This document shows, in pieces, positions 44,675-57,360 of a stretch of 64,000 nucleotides of DNA. Position 1 is the stretch's first letter, and every line of letters starts with the position of its first letter. The notes under the pieces are model-generated. The model had not been told where the DNA came from. It searched no databases and worked only from the letters and a program-made list of their open reading frames with translations. The position numbers and the translations under genes are program-made. Origin of the DNA: Pararge aegeria (taxonomy: Eukaryota > Arthropoda > Insecta > Lepidoptera > Nymphalidae); NCBI RefSeq assembly GCF_905163445.1, contig NC_053196.1, positions 13,665,501 to 13,729,500 of the forward strand. Direction: 5' to 3'.

Positions 44675-45380
44675 AAGGGAGAATAATATTGCGTAGTTAT
44701 AAAATATACGTGTGTGTATGTGTATCGTTTTTGTGTTCGGGATTTTGGGGAACAACGAGTTATGAAGCTTTGAAGCTACAATAAAAAGTAAAATAGAGTC
44801 TTAAAGCTAAATAAAAAACGATATTTACTTAGGTACAATATACTCAAAAACGATGTGCTTTTTCAAGCGCTACCTCAATTTTCACCATGCTATCTCGGGG
44901 CATAATTCCCGAACAATAAAAGGCCCTAACTCGCCTAAAATCCTAAAATCTTTATTGTAATTTATTTTCGGTCAAACTTTCGTTCGGAGCTGTTACCTAC
45001 GTTGATTGCTTTTCTTTATTCACACCTTTTTGTGATAAACTGGTAGCCTACCTGGTAAATTGAAAGTTGACAGACTTTTTTGTTAAAAGTTAGAGGTGTT
45101 TAAAAAAAGTTTTTGGTCCTTTTTCAATATTGTTTTGTACTTTAATTTTCCTGGTATTATTTTTTTGTATTAGTCCATCTATTAGACTTTTTCTTTGTTT
45201 GTCTGCGTATGACATCAATTTTAATGAACACCTATTTAAGTTGTTTTTCTGTATTTGTCACAGAAGAAGAATTCAATTCAATAAACTTTTTTTTTTACAT
45301 GCTTCAAATATTTAGGTGAGTACAAAAGAACCGCGTGTTAACAGTGAATATTTCTACGTGAACATAATATATATTATATT
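44675..45380. other. Gene-free stretch
   Basis: Nothing recognised beyond short AT-rich open frames. Confidence 0.3.
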
Positions 45381-45508
45381 CTACTTGTTATAAATGCACA
45401 CCTTATCAGTCTTCAAGCGGTCTACTAAATCGGATAGCGTCACTTCTTTTCCAGTAGGTCGATAACGAGCTACGACCGTAGCGTCACAAATCAATTCCCA
45501 AACTGCGC
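45381..45508 (-). CDS. Candidate terminal exon of an unknown gene
   Basis: On the minus strand TTCTTTTTGCAG precedes a frame of 41 residues ending in TAG: it includes AVWELICDATVVARYRPTGK followed by EVTLSDLVDRLKTDKVCIYN. Composition is protein-like and the acceptor is good, but no family is recognised and no partner exon was found. A retroposon at 45564-45886 would lie in the preceding intron. Confidence 0.25.
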
Positions 45509-45563
45509 CTGCAAAAAGAATTTTCAAAATTGATCTTTTTAAAGTAGACCTTGGTTATAAGCA

Positions 45564-45886
45564 AGCTTTTTCCGGCCCACTTAGAGCGGTGACTGAAGCG
45601 GCGCCATGGCAGGCTGTCATATCGTCTAGTGCAGGTACTTACCGGACACGGCTGTTTTGGTAAGTACTTGCACGGGGTTGCGAGGAGGGAGGCTGCGAGT
45701 TGCATGCGACCGCGATCCTTTGACGCTCCAACTTGGGCGCAGGCGGCTCCGCTGGGTTTTAGTGGGTATTCTGGCTGATTCTTCATCGGTCAACGAGTAC
45801 CACATACCCTGCTGGAGGCTGCACAGTTCCTACTGCGCAGCCTCCGACAGGGATGCCTAAACGCATTTCCCAGCGAAAAAAAAAAA
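45564..45886 (+). mobile_element. Poly(A)-tailed retroposon with perfect 11-bp target duplication
   Basis: GGTTATAAGCA occurs at 45553-45563 and 45887-45897. Between them is a 323-bp GC-richer segment ending in 11 A. Its text (GCTGCGAGTTGCATGCGACC, GGGTTTTAGTGGGTATTC) looks like the 3' end of an R1-like LINE, but the family is uncertain. Confidence 0.75.
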
Positions 45887-46730
45887 GGTTATAAGCACTT
45901 TTGAAACGTGAAGTCAGTATGTTTGTAGCGACTCTACTACCGGTTGGGTGTTCCCACTTTTAAGATCACAGTGCTCAACATTGCTCTAGGGAGGTCGGCA
46001 AAATGACGATGTTTGTTATAAATTGGAAAGCCTTCCTGTTATAACATAATTAGAACCATTCAAGCTACAGTAAACATCATCATTCTGTAGTCTATTGTAC
46101 GTATTGTAAATTGTAATTTGTGACATAATGTATTAATAAAGAAATTTTCTTATTGAAGTTATACTTCTCTTGGCGCGTTAGGGAAAATTATGAGGGTAAA
46201 AATTTACGCTGCGCGGGCACACCCTCACAAAAAACCGACACCATCAAGTTAGGTGCTTCTTAGTTAGAAGCTATAGACAACCTTTTAATTTTCCATAACA
46301 TAACTAGATAATGTGTTTTGATAAAACTTTCAATGTATTAAATACGCGTCGCGTGTCGCTTTTCTACAAACGTAGAATAAGGCGAAAGATAACAATTTTG
46401 AAAAGATTGTTATCTAGTTACGCCAAAGAAGTACAACTTCTAACGCGTGTACATAAGTACACACACAGTTTTTCTTTTTAGTTCTTATATACCGTGTGGT
46501 CCTGCTCCCACGGGAGTCGTACGTACTCCTAAAAGAATATAACGGTAAACGGACAGCGTACTGCGGTCTACTGCGATCACTTCCGTTGGCACAGGCCTTT
46601 AGTCCAGCAATGGTGATGAATAAAATATTTCACAGCATTTTCACATATCCATAACAAAATCCGTTGCCTCTCACTCGTTCATATTGTATTCTATAAATAT
46701 CACTATATTCTAGCCATCGTTTTTCTGCAG

Positions 46731-46816
46731 GATTGATAGTTCCGAAACATAAGTATCTGCGAGTGAAACCACAGTTTAGCAATAACGTAGAACAGTTCAA
46801 AGAATTTCGGAAGTAA
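46731..46816 (+). CDS. Candidate terminal exon of an unknown gene
   Basis: The acceptor CGTTTTTCTGCAG is followed, two bases into a codon, by LIVPKHKYLRVKPQFSNNVE then QFKEFRK and TAA. The match of acceptor, frame and stop is suggestive but the segment is short. No upstream exon was recognised. The opposite strand also has a 66-codon frame here. Confidence 0.22.
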
Positions 46817-47939
46817 AAAACTTTCTTCATATAAATTTCTAATTATTACATTTTTAACGTTTCTTATTCAACAAAATTTTAAATTAGTTACTTTAGAAAA
46901 AACCGTGTAAGGTCAAGAGTCAAGACATCCTTCACAGGCCGCTATATGCAGTATGATCCCGACCAAGTTTCTACTTATAGTTCCACCATGCCATTTTTGG
47001 TTATCCTTAGAATTGATTGGTCGTTTGTGACATTGCAGTCAACTTTCATTGAGCTTTTATTACCTCGCTGCGACAGAGAACACAATAAGTCGTCAGTTCC
47101 GGTTATTATGTATTATGTCTGCGTTATGTATATTCAGTAACACATTCAATCAATATGAATTTAATAAAAATGTATAACATATCAATTGCATTGCATTTAA
47201 ACTTTGTTTTAAAGTTGTTTGTTTTAAAACCTTGCTCTGTTTTGTTTTAGATGCTCTGTAAGAAATTTAGAACGTCTTTGTTGGTATAAGATAAAAAGTT
47301 ATTTTATATCAATGTATTAAAACTTTGTTGAAATAAAATGTTCTACTCTTCAATATAGCACCAACCTTATCAAGCCAGTGGCGCACTTACAAGTTAGGAA
47401 ATTTGTCATGAAACATTGTTTGGGCACCTAGCCCGCACCTTAACCTTGCTAGTTATAATAGATAGGTACTTGTTAACTAGGCAAATAAGCACAAAAATAA
47501 CATCCTCATTATAAAAGTAATAAAATCATAATAAATTTAAAAAAAATAACAAAGAAATAAGAAAAATAACAATAACCTAACTATGTTTCAGCTGAGCTTG
47601 GTGATCTCCACACAATTTTTTAAAGTCGAGGGCCAAGCGGTGACATCACTGCACTAAGACAATAAAAAAAAACTTTTTTTTTTAAGATCTGAAGGAGCAC
47701 CTCGTGGTGCACCTTTGCACTTTCTACCGCGCCCCCCGGTCTCTGTGGCGCCCAGGTTGGGAAGCTCTGATGTATAGCATAAAAATAGATCATATAGAGT
47801 TTTATTATTGTGTTTTCTTTGGTGTACAATAAAGAGTATTTGATATTATTTTAATTTAAAATATTGTTAAAATGCAATGCTCGGCTCCATAAATTAGCAA
47901 GTATTTTGTTATGTATCGCATAAAAATGTATCGTACATA
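46817..47939. other. Gene-free stretch
   Basis: A LINE-like end (GGTGTACAATAAAGAG) lies at about 47820. Otherwise nothing is recognised. Confidence 0.3.
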
Positions 47940-48067
47940 AACTTTGTTCTCGGTAGAATCCACCTTTCGAACCGGTGGTAGATTCACTACAAACAGACAG
48001 ACTTGACGCTTTAAAAGTGCTTATATTAGGCCTACTTGAAATAAATGAATTTTGAATTTTGAATTCG
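47940..48067 (+). mobile_element. LINE 3' UTR (family L2)
   Basis: Short copy of the L2 end with the GAATTTTGAATTTTGAATTC tail. Confidence 0.65.
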
Positions 48068-48762
48068 CTAAAATGCAATGCTTTGCTCTTAAAATTAGCA
48101 CGCCTATTAAAGACCTTGAAATCCTCTACGTCTGTCAGGTAGGTACAAGCAAGTTTGCTTGATCACAAACTTAACGAGCCGGAGAGAGGAGTTTCCACTT
48201 AGCGGAGCAGATAGGCGATGTGCAGGAATTGATAGATTTAACGATACCTTCCAATAATCTGCTTCGGTGTATTCCTGCAAATTCCACTTCTCGCAACTCC
48301 GCTTTAGTAATACACAAATAACAGCCAAAGATCAAGTACAAAACTTTGACAGCGACGATGGCATTTTTATTATGCACAAAACTGAACAAAAGTGAATCTA
48401 AATTAGGGGGCATTCATAAAATACGTGAGATGTTTAAGGGGGTCAAGTCCAAATCTCATCTAATCTTACGTTGGAAAGAGGGGCGGGTCTCTTTTTTTTC
48501 TAATTGAAACAAAAACAAAATTATGCTATGTTGGTCTTTTTACAATAACAATCGCGTTTAGGGAGGGAGGGACAGAAATGAAAAAAAAAAAACACCTCAA
48601 GTTATTTATTGACGCCCCCTTAGCATGTCTTAAAATTTGCTTATATATCACAATATTTTCTATAGAAAAGGACAGCACTATTTTTAAGATCATCAATATA
48701 GTTTAGTAAAGAGTTATGATTGTCTTCTTACGCCAATTTTAACAACTACAATTTCACTTTTG
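48068..48762. other. Gene-free stretch
   Basis: Two overlapping minus-strand frames (48107-48413) have no recognised domain and are probably chance or repeat-derived. Confidence 0.25.
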
Positions 48763-48828
48763 TCATCATCATCATGTCAAACAACGCCCAATGCTGGACA
48801 TGAGTTTTTTTGTAAGGAGTTCCAGTTG
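48763..48828 (-). mobile_element. RTE tail remnant
   Basis: On the minus strand this reads a GGAGTTCC...TGTCCAGCATTGGGCG-like end followed by a GATGATGATGA tail, matching the 3' end of the RTE family. Confidence 0.5.
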
Positions 48829-48879
48829 ATATTATATATAATCTGATTAGTGCAAGCTACTGGAGCATGTAGTTTCTGA

Positions 48880-49060
48880 TGCGTACCGCTAAAGTTTGGA
48901 ACGCTCTTCCGGCTTCGGTGTTTCCCGATTCATACAACTCGAATGCCTTCAAGGCAAGATTACTCTTGCCATGAAGGCATAGGCATTTTCTAGGCAAGCG
49001 CGCCCCAACTTAGACCGCAACATTGCTTTACATCTGGCATGATAGTTGTCAAGCGCAAGT
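48880..49060 (+). mobile_element. Jockey/CR1-like LINE C-terminus, degenerate
   Basis: It reads RTAKVWNALPASVFPDSYNS then NAFKARLL before breaking; RTAKVWN(A/S)LPASVFP is a signature end of lepidopteran LINE polymerases. Confidence 0.65.
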
Positions 49061-50063
49061 CTATCTCGTATAAAAAGTGTGTACGCATTACCTTTACGCG
49101 CGATTGAAATTTTTTTTTTTTTATTGATGAAAGAGTTAAATGTTCCTGGGACTCCGCCATTTCATTTAACATCCACTATTTCATTTTATATTTTATTTAA
49201 AATTCATTATAATCACTTTCACATTTTATAAATATTTTCATTTGTTAAATAGAATAATTGAGAGTAGAAAATTGAAGGTTAGATCAGTAGGTACATGTCA
49301 AAATAACCTTGTCATCGAATATTATAGAACGTCACAACCGTCAGAAACTTTATTAACAATTATTTATTAATTATGATATATTTAGAGATTTTCAAAAAAC
49401 TTTGCAATCATATTTTTTTAAAAACTGTTGAACTTCACCTTGCTATTCACAATTGATCCGTTTGAAAATATTGGAAATAACTAATCCTAATTGATTATGA
49501 CATTTGCCACTAGCTGTCGTATAAGTCAAGAATCGTGGAGTATATGACCTTTACTTACGACCAATCCAAATTATTATTTAAAAAAGAAACTACACAGACG
49601 TCTTACTTCCGTCAGAAAAAAATCCCTAGTCGCGCCTACAGAAGTCTTACTTAAAAAATAAAAAAAAATGTCTGGCTGACTTCATGGTTTGTGCTAATGG
49701 GCTTGAGAGAAGCACCCTCGAACATGGCATGAAAGTCACTGAATTGCTACGAAATAGTTTCTTCACTGCTGCTGCTGCAGAAAAAGATGGAGATCTTCTG
49801 CTGCTTGCGATTCAGGTTGTTTTGTTTCTGGCACGTCACGTCCTTTTACAGTCTATTGTGACTGTAAAAGGAGAACTGTATGTTACGTAAACCGTGTATT
49901 GAAATGTTGAAATATAGCTCTAGGGTTCGCTATCAATCTTCTGAATTTATCGAATGGTTGATAGCGATGCCCACTGCCGCTCCTAAGCAATAATAGTTCA
50001 GAAAATAGATATTCAACATCACAAAGAGATTCCGGAGACTTCATCTGTGTATGATAAAGAAAT
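49061..50063. other. Gene-free stretch
   Basis: A 12-bp perfect hairpin lies at 49843-49874 (TCCTTTTACAGT arms); nothing else is recognised. Confidence 0.3.
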
Positions 50064-50616
50064 AAATAAATATACTACGACAATACACACATCGCCGACT
50101 AGCACCAAAGTAAGCGTAGCTTGTGTTATGAGTACTAAGATGACTGATAAATATTTTAATGAATAATATACAAAGATACTTATATCTATTCATCATTCAT
50201 ATTGATGAATTTTTTAATGACAAGGTTGCTTGGAAGCATCCGGCTCCGCTTTCAGCTCTCACAAGATAGAAAAATGAATGTTAAAATGCAAAATGTGAAT
50301 TGTTGATGTTGGAAAAGAGCAACTGCTGAGTTTCTTGCCGGCTTCTTCTCGGTAGAATCTGCCTTCCGAACCGGTGGTAGAATCACTACAAACAGACAGA
50401 CTTGACGTTTCAAAAGTGCTTATATTAGGCCTACTTGAAATAAATGAATTTTGAATTTGAATTTTGAATTTGAATTTGAATATAATATACAGATTAACAC
50501 CCAGACACTGAAAAACATTCATGTTCATCACACAAACATTTTCCAGTAGTGGGAATCGAACCCACGGCCATGGACTCAGAAAGCAGGGATGCTCCCCACT
50601 GCGTCAGTCGGCCGTC
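50064..50616 (-). mobile_element. SINE family S1 split by an L2 LINE tail
   Basis: S1 text at 50064-50190 and 50483-50616 with the L2 insertion between. Confidence 0.65.
50216..50482 (+). mobile_element. LINE 3' UTR (family L2) inserted in a SINE
   Basis: It lies inside a reversed S1 SINE (50064-50190 and 50483-50616) and ends in five GAATTT-type repeats. Confidence 0.65.
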
Positions 50617-51150
50617 AATATCTATGAAAAAAGTTGCCATAACTTTCTTTTTTTAATTCCGTTAAATTGTAATATTTATTTTATTTCATTCTTAATATTT
50701 TATTTAATTCAAATTAAAAATTCAAAAAATTGTATTTGTGCCTATCAGGCACTTATGAAGCGTTTATATGTTCATATATAATGTTGACATATATAGACTT
50801 TGAGGGAAAATAAAGAATGAAATACACAAAATATGTGTGGGGTTTCTTTGCATAACAATCCCACACAGAAACCTTTATTTCTTGAAACGTGAATTTCATG
50901 TTTTCTTATCAAATTGTGAATATTCAGAAGGTAATTTCGCTAAGCAAATAATAATTATTTCAACTGTTAGATGCGGTTTGTATTAATAGGTGGGTATAGT
51001 AATTTGACAAAACACAATACTCGCTTACTAAGCAATTTTATCTCTTGTTCTTCTTACGCTTCGATGAATATTATATTATTTATCCAAAAAAACAGAGAAA
51101 AGCCACTGACTTCTAATAAAGTGTTCTTTACTCTACTAGTACTACTACAC

Positions 51151-51230
51151 ACACACACACACAACCGCACACACACACAAACACTCACTCTCACACACAC
51201 ATACACACACACACACACACTCACACACAT
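51151..51230. repeat. CA/AC microsatellite
   Basis: An interrupted AC repeat of about 80 bp; a second CA-rich run is at about 53735-53800. Confidence 0.9.
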
Positions 51231-51787
51231 ATACATAGTGCGTTAAAACTTGTTCTTTAAATTTAGTGATTTACAATTTATGATGACTGGAAAAAAGTTA
51301 CAAAAAAATATATATATATTCATATTTTTTTTTGTCTTGGAGGAATATTATTCAGATAACAAATTCCATTTGATCAAAGGGACGAAAAATTCGGGTTGAT
51401 TCGTAAAATTGATTCAGTTATTATGCTTATTTGACTGCCTTTGTGGGACTCATCTCGTTTTGTAGCTGGCAACAAAGCGACGAGAGGCGACGTTGGAATT
51501 ATACGGTACTCCTTTTGTGTCGTACTTTTTACTATTTATGAAACCTTAAAAGTGAAAATAAAGATTATACAAAATTTTATCTCCAAATTTTCTATGAAAG
51601 TTTCTTGAACCTATATTTACTCGTAGATAGAGTACCTATATTTTGAATAATAGGGGTTTTTATGTTATAGTATGGAGCCTCAGGTGGAGTCTGGCTACTC
51701 TCGGTCATTTGAATTTCTTTCCTAAAAAGTGGCAATGCATAAAACCTGTAGCTCGCATCAATGTCATAATGGCCACATCTGCTAAAG

Positions 51788-51885
51788 TGATGAACTTTAA
51801 TATTTTACAGTGCCTGGCGGTTTTTCTGCATATTATAAGTATTTATGTATATTATTCATAAAAATATTCGTCAGCCACGTGTTAC
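51788..51885 (+). mobile_element. SINE family S1, 3' part only
   Basis: Matches the middle and tail (GTATTTATGTATATTATTCA) without the tRNA head. Confidence 0.55.
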
Positions 51886-52026
51886 ATGGTGTAATGCCCT
51901 GCGTAAGCGTAAGAAGAGGATGTAGTACCGATCGTCCAGGTACGCGGTAAAAGACTGTTCCCACGATTAGGAAAGATAAGGAGAAATTTCAGAAATTGAA
52001 ATTTCCTAAATTTCCCATGCTGTAAA

Positions 52027-52082
52027 TCAAAGCCGGGCACCCTGCTTAAATTCACAGCGCTCACCGTTGCGCCAGGGAGGTC
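52027..52082 (-). mobile_element. SINE family S3, head only
   Basis: CACAGCGCTCACCGTTGCGC followed by CAGGGAGGTC. Confidence 0.55.
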
Positions 52083-52181
52083 ATCGCAAGATAAATCTGC
52101 CCGTGAAAGAACGAAAAATAATAGAGCCAATTAGAACGTTTAATTTTAGTTCTTATTATCTATTGATAGCTTTTATTTCAG

Positions 52182-52235
52182 AAACCTAGCGCTCTCTCAG
52201 ATTCTGATTTATTCAGTAAATCTTGTTTGGACTGA
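52182..52235 (+). CDS. Very short candidate terminal exon
   Basis: TTTTATTTCAG is followed in frame by KPSALSDSDLFSKSCLD and TGA. At 17 codons this may be chance. Confidence 0.12.
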   Translation, partial: KPSALSDSDLFSKSCLD

Positions 52236-53318
52236 TTTCAGCTGACGATGTGTAAATTATATGTGAATAGCTGCTTTCAAAAAAGATAAAAAGAAAATAG
52301 AAAGAACAGTGAACATATTGGTAAATATTTTCAAGACCTTCTCTCAATTCAGCTCATTAGGGTTTTAATCGTTGAAAAATTAAATATTATTTTTGATTGA
52401 AATGACGCGACACTTTTAGTAAGTGTCATTCGATTGAATTTTCAATTAAACTGAGAAATTCGAATAGGTAGGTCCTCGTCCTAGGTAAACCTTTATTCTG
52501 CTACGATCGTAGTATTATTCTATTCGTACTATTGTGAAATCATTAATTGTGAACTGCTAATGTAACATAAACATTTTGCTATAATTAATACACAGGGATG
52601 GTGTTATTTTGTAATGTTTAATGCTTTCAAATCAACACAACCGTATCTGGTTGTATTCGCATTATCTGAATACAAGAACGGATGCATTGATTAATGGAAA
52701 TTCACTAATATAATAAAAATCTACATTAATATAAATAATTAATTATAAATAAATAAGATATTATTTATTTATCCACATAAATGCTTACATATCTATATAT
52801 ATAAAATGTTATGTTGGTTTGTGTACGCTTCAAAAACTCAAAAAGTCCTGCACTGATCGAGCTGAAATTTTAGCATGATATATAATCCGCATCAAGGATT
52901 ATTGTTATTTATTTTTTGCATCAATCACATATCCGCGACAGCGAAACTACAGTTTTTGCAATTTAAAAGATTGCAAGTCTCAATTCGATTGGCATTTGCA
53001 ATCACAATCAATAAAGGTCAGTATTTAAAATTGTGTGTGTTAGATTAAGATGAGGATTGCTTTTCACATGGACAACTGTATGTGCGTGTTCCCGAGTCGG
53101 CAAATAGTCAGATAGTCTTTATACGCAGACAGTGAAAAAACAAAAAATATTGTATATCCACAAGTATTGCAAAAATAAACTTATATGTAATGTATTCTTT
53201 GTTTTGTTTCTCATTTAAAATGTGCGAAACGAAGCGTGGCAGGGTACAACTAGACACTAGTATATACATAAATATAACTAACCTAACGATTTAATTTTAA
53301 AGATTAGTTTTAAAAGTC
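52236..53318. other. Gene-free stretch
   Basis: A common lepidopteran repeat is suggested at about 52796-53265 (GGTTTGTGTACGCTTCAAAA, GAAACGAAGCGTGGCAGGG). Confidence 0.35.
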
Positions 53319-53998
53319 ATGTGTAATAAACCCATCCTTTTTCCAACTTGTGAGCTCTATGCAAACACTAAGGTCCTGACAGTGCGACAACTGTTTATTT
53401 TATGTACCATTTTACGAAAACACCCCGAAGTTCCCTACGATCCAATTATTAAAACAAAACGAAGAACGGATTTGGCGGCTACATATAAGTCTGTTCGTAC
53501 TGCAATTTCCAAACGGCATTATCCTTTCTTAAGTTGTCTACTGTACAACAGAGTTAACAAATTATTAAACATACTTCCCCTCACAACTCACATTTGTAAA
53601 GAAAAATGTTCCAAATGGCTTCAGTCACTCTCTTACGAAGAGACTGAAAAACTGCTATTAGTAGTTAAATAATGTTTATTTTCATACTCTTTCGCCTTAT
53701 ACACATGCACACGCTCGCATTATCACTCCAACTCAAAACAAGCATACACACTCACACACACATATACACATGCACACACATGCACACATACACACAACAA
53801 TTATTATGTTTCTTGCATGCTGAACTAACTGTATACTTTATTTATACAACAACTTGGTTTAGAACATAATATAATAATAGCTTTAGTTTCGGAGGTGGGC
53901 GCGGCGGCTGGAACGCAGTTTTAAACTTTTCCTGTCGCCATCGTCTCTATTGTTATTGATCCAATGTAATCTGATCATAAATAAATGAATTTTTAATA
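53319..53998 (+). mobile_element. LINE 3' end with reverse-transcriptase C-terminal frame
   Basis: An uninterrupted frame at 53319-53672 encodes KVLTVRQLFILCTILRKHPE, RRTDLAATYKSVRTAISKRH, LLYNRVNKLLNI and CSKWLQSLSYEETEKLL, resembling the thumb/C-terminal part of CR1/Jockey-like LINE reverse transcriptases. The catalytic core is absent. A CA-rich stretch and an AT-rich 3' UTR follow to about 53998. Confidence 0.6.
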
Positions 53999-54756
53999 AT
54001 TTTTTTTTTTTAATTAGTAACCATCATTCATGTATTTGTTTCTTTATCGTGACGCATTTTCTTTTATCGAGTTTTAAATTACAACCATTCTAAAGTATTT
54101 CTATAATTTTTATTAGTGTTTTTACCTACACTTGGAGGCATTATTAATTTAATAAATTTAAAATGCATATAAAAAAATACGGTTAAGTAGGTACTTTTTT
54201 AAGGTAAACAAAATGTTATACCTAGATAACTTTATAGGCCTACTTCATTCAGCTATGATATTGTTAACAAGCTCAAATAGCCTCGAGCCTTATTTACCAA
54301 TGCGTAAACATTGACTGAACGTGACGCGTAGCGTTACCTTGGAACCAATGTTCAGGTTTGAGATTCTAGGTCCCTTCAGTTAGCACAAAGAGCTGTCTTT
54401 ATATACTGAAACCCTAATTACGCTAAAATAATCATAATTTGCAGGTTAGATACCGCCGCGATAACCGTTTGTTTAGTTTACAAAAGTATCTTACGTATGC
54501 CTCCCAGTTATTTTTCTCTGCCGCCTCGCTTTTTTCACGCTTTTTTTTCTAAGCAGCATTACTGTGTTCCAGCATACCAGCATTAAATAAAAGGGCTTGA
54601 CTCATAGAATATTATACAATATGAATTATCACAAATTTCTAATCCAAGATGGCCGCTAGTACAAAATGGCGAATTACTTTTATTTCAAAACTTATTGTTA
54701 TTTAAATTTAAAATTTACATATTATACGTTATTAACTTTCATTCAATCATTCATTC

Positions 54757-54855
54757 ATCATATGGACCCACTACAGGGCACGGGTCTCCTCCCACAATAA
54801 GAAGGGGTTAAGGCCGTAGTCTACCACACTGTCCTAGTGCGGATTGGTGGCCATT
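54757..54855 (-). mobile_element. SINE family S2, 3' part
   Basis: GCACGGGTCTCCTCCCACAA and TTAAGGCCGTAGTCTACCAC. Confidence 0.55.
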
Positions 54856-54881
54856 CATTCATTCATATTAAAATATGAATC

Positions 54882-55111
54882 AATATTATGAAAATTAAGC
54901 TTAACCAATGAACAATTATTCATTGTAAAGTCAACATCTCCTGAGGATGCTCCGGTTTCGGAGCGAAACGTGCGTAGAAGGTACATTGCCGAAGATCTGT
55001 TTGGTGTGGAGTATAAGGATTGAAGAAATTATAGATTACACTATATAGATTCTCCTGCTTTTCGCGTTTTATCATGGATTTCCGCAAAGTAACGCCTGCT
55101 ATCCAATAATA
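54882..55111. repeat. Fold-back family FB1
   Basis: Complete second half (GCTCCGGTTTCGGAGCGAAA, TCTGTTTGGTGTGGAGTATA) ending GCCTGCTATCCAATA. Confidence 0.6.
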
Positions 55112-56304
55112 TGAATGAATGCATGATTTAATAAACCTTTATTGTACACCACAAAAAGTACATAAAGCTAAGAATATATATATATAATAATATATATATA
55201 TATATATATAGCTAAATATATTATTATAGTCTCACAGTCGAGGAAACGCCCCGGCCCTAAATACTCCGATACATCAACAGCATTCTTTATTTTAACGAAA
55301 TTAGACAAGCCTTAACTCAAGCAAGGATATCCTTTGTCTTAAAAGGGCCCATTTTGTATAACGAATGAAAAGTTTCTCATTTCAATACAGTTCACTAAAC
55401 AACACAAAAAGTATTTCCAATGTTATATTTTCCAAATAGGTCAGAAAAATACATTGAACAATTTGTTATTATGCTAAACTTTTCTTGACAGTTGACTTAT
55501 TCCCTAAAGATAATTTTTATCTCGTATTTTTATCCGTTTCTAACCCTTTTTTACCCGACTGCCCCAGAAGGAGGGGTAGTAATATTCCAGCCTACGTATA
55601 GTTAGTTTTTTAGACAGGATAAGGTGGATAGATTTAAATAAAGAATGGAAAAATATGGTATTGGTTGGTAGTATTGATAAAAAAAAAATACGGAAAAAGT
55701 TATACGTCCCAAGCAGAAGCGAACAAAAAATCGTTCGCTGTCTGGCACAGTTCTTGTAAAAGCGGCCAATTTCAGCCTCCGGGGAAATCCTTTTAAAATT
55801 GAAAAAATTAGCAGTGTATTTTTTGCATAACTGTTTCTATAATATTTGCATGGTTACACCATGAAAACAATAATGTAAACATCATGTAACAGAATTACAA
55901 AATAATATTAAATAATGCACAAGTATATTACATAACCTGTAAAAATACTGAATCAAAAGAAGCATATTTAATTTTCCATACAAACGAATTCAAATCATTC
56001 TAAGTGTCTATTTATGACAACCCTATTGAAAATAAAAGACCGACACGCGCATAGTACCTACGCTACGCAACACGTACTTATTAAAGTGTCAGGAGTCACA
56101 TGATTTTAATATTGCAAGTAATGTTAGGGCTGTATCCGATTTCTTTCAGTAAAAACCATGGCAGTGATTTAATAAAAAACTATTAGGTTTTCGGTTTCAC
56201 AAAAGTCCCAGAGACAGTACATAATGTACCTCTAAAGTATTATTTCGACTTTCATGTACACGGTGTATAAATATTGCTTGGTAATATTTAAAAAATAAAT
56301 AAAT
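55112..56304. other. Gene-free stretch
   Basis: TA-rich run and a repeat-like ACCCGACTGCCCCAGAAGG at about 55553. Nothing else is recognised. Confidence 0.3.
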
Positions 56305-56545
56305 AAATATACTACGACAATACACATCGCCATCTAGTCCCAAAGTATAATAGCTTGTTTTATGGATGCTGAACTGATGAAAATTTTTATGAATAACTTA
56401 CATAAACACTTTTAAAATGCAGATAAACACCTAGACACTCAAAACATTAATGTTCATCACACGAACATATTCCAGTTGTGGGAGTCAAATCCATGGCCTT
56501 GGACTCAGAAAGCAGGGTCGCTGCCCACTGCGCCAATCGGCTGTT
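56305..56545 (-). mobile_element. SINE family S1
   Basis: Full-length reversed copy preceded by AAATAAATAAATAAAT. Confidence 0.65.
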
Positions 56546-57140
56546 TAATGTACTAGTTCTAAATAATTAACTTTAGTCTGTAAAATATAATACCTACTCT
56601 GTAATTGTTGCACGCCCAAAGAGGCAATATACATTGGGACTTCATACTTATAATTCTATCCAACCAGACCTGTAATATGCAATAAATGAATTTGAATTTG
56701 AAATTTGAAATTTGAATTTGAGGCTCATATGCCTGTGATTACACCAGCAACCACGCCCTTCACACCGGAGCTTAGCGGCAGAAATAAACATGGCTATAGC
56801 ACGAGTACTTCCCCGGACAAGCTCTGCAGAAAACTCGAAGTCTTTGATTATTAATTTTCAACAATAGTAATTAATTATTTCACTGCTCACAACTTTACAA
56901 TACGCAATTTATATTACAGACGTCATGTTTTATAATTTATAATAACTTAGAGGCGTGTATGAAGTTTGATAGCGTGTCGATGGCACTTATTAATTAGCCA
57001 TTACGTTTCGTGTACACATGATGAAAGTTTTACAAGCTTATAATTACTTTGCGTGTTTTTATACAGAATGACTTTTCATACTATATTTTATTAATAAACT
57101 TTTACATGTCGAAGAAGATAACTAAAAAGTAGAAGTGGCA

Positions 57141-57360
57141 CACTGAAGAGCACGGGTCTCCTCCAGCAATGAGAAGGGGTTAAGGCCGTAGTCCACAACG
57201 CTGGCCCAGTGCAGATTTGTGGACTCTACAACTTAGAGAACATTTTGCAGAACTCTTAGGCATGCAGGTTTCCTGACTATGCTTTAAAACGCACATAATT
57301 TATTAAAGTTAGACTTGCGCGCAAGGATCCAAACTCGGCCCCTCGAAAGTGAAGTCGAAG
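57141..57360 (-). mobile_element. SINE family S2
   Basis: Body plus part of the reversed head (CCTCGAAAGTGAAGTCGAAG). Confidence 0.6.

Noticed and set aside
46630..46830. Minus-strand 66-codon frame as a gene
   Set aside because: No domain, and it overlaps the plus-strand exon candidate; at most one can be real.
51054..51246. Frames rich in Cys-Val or Thr-His
   Set aside because: They are translations of an AC microsatellite.
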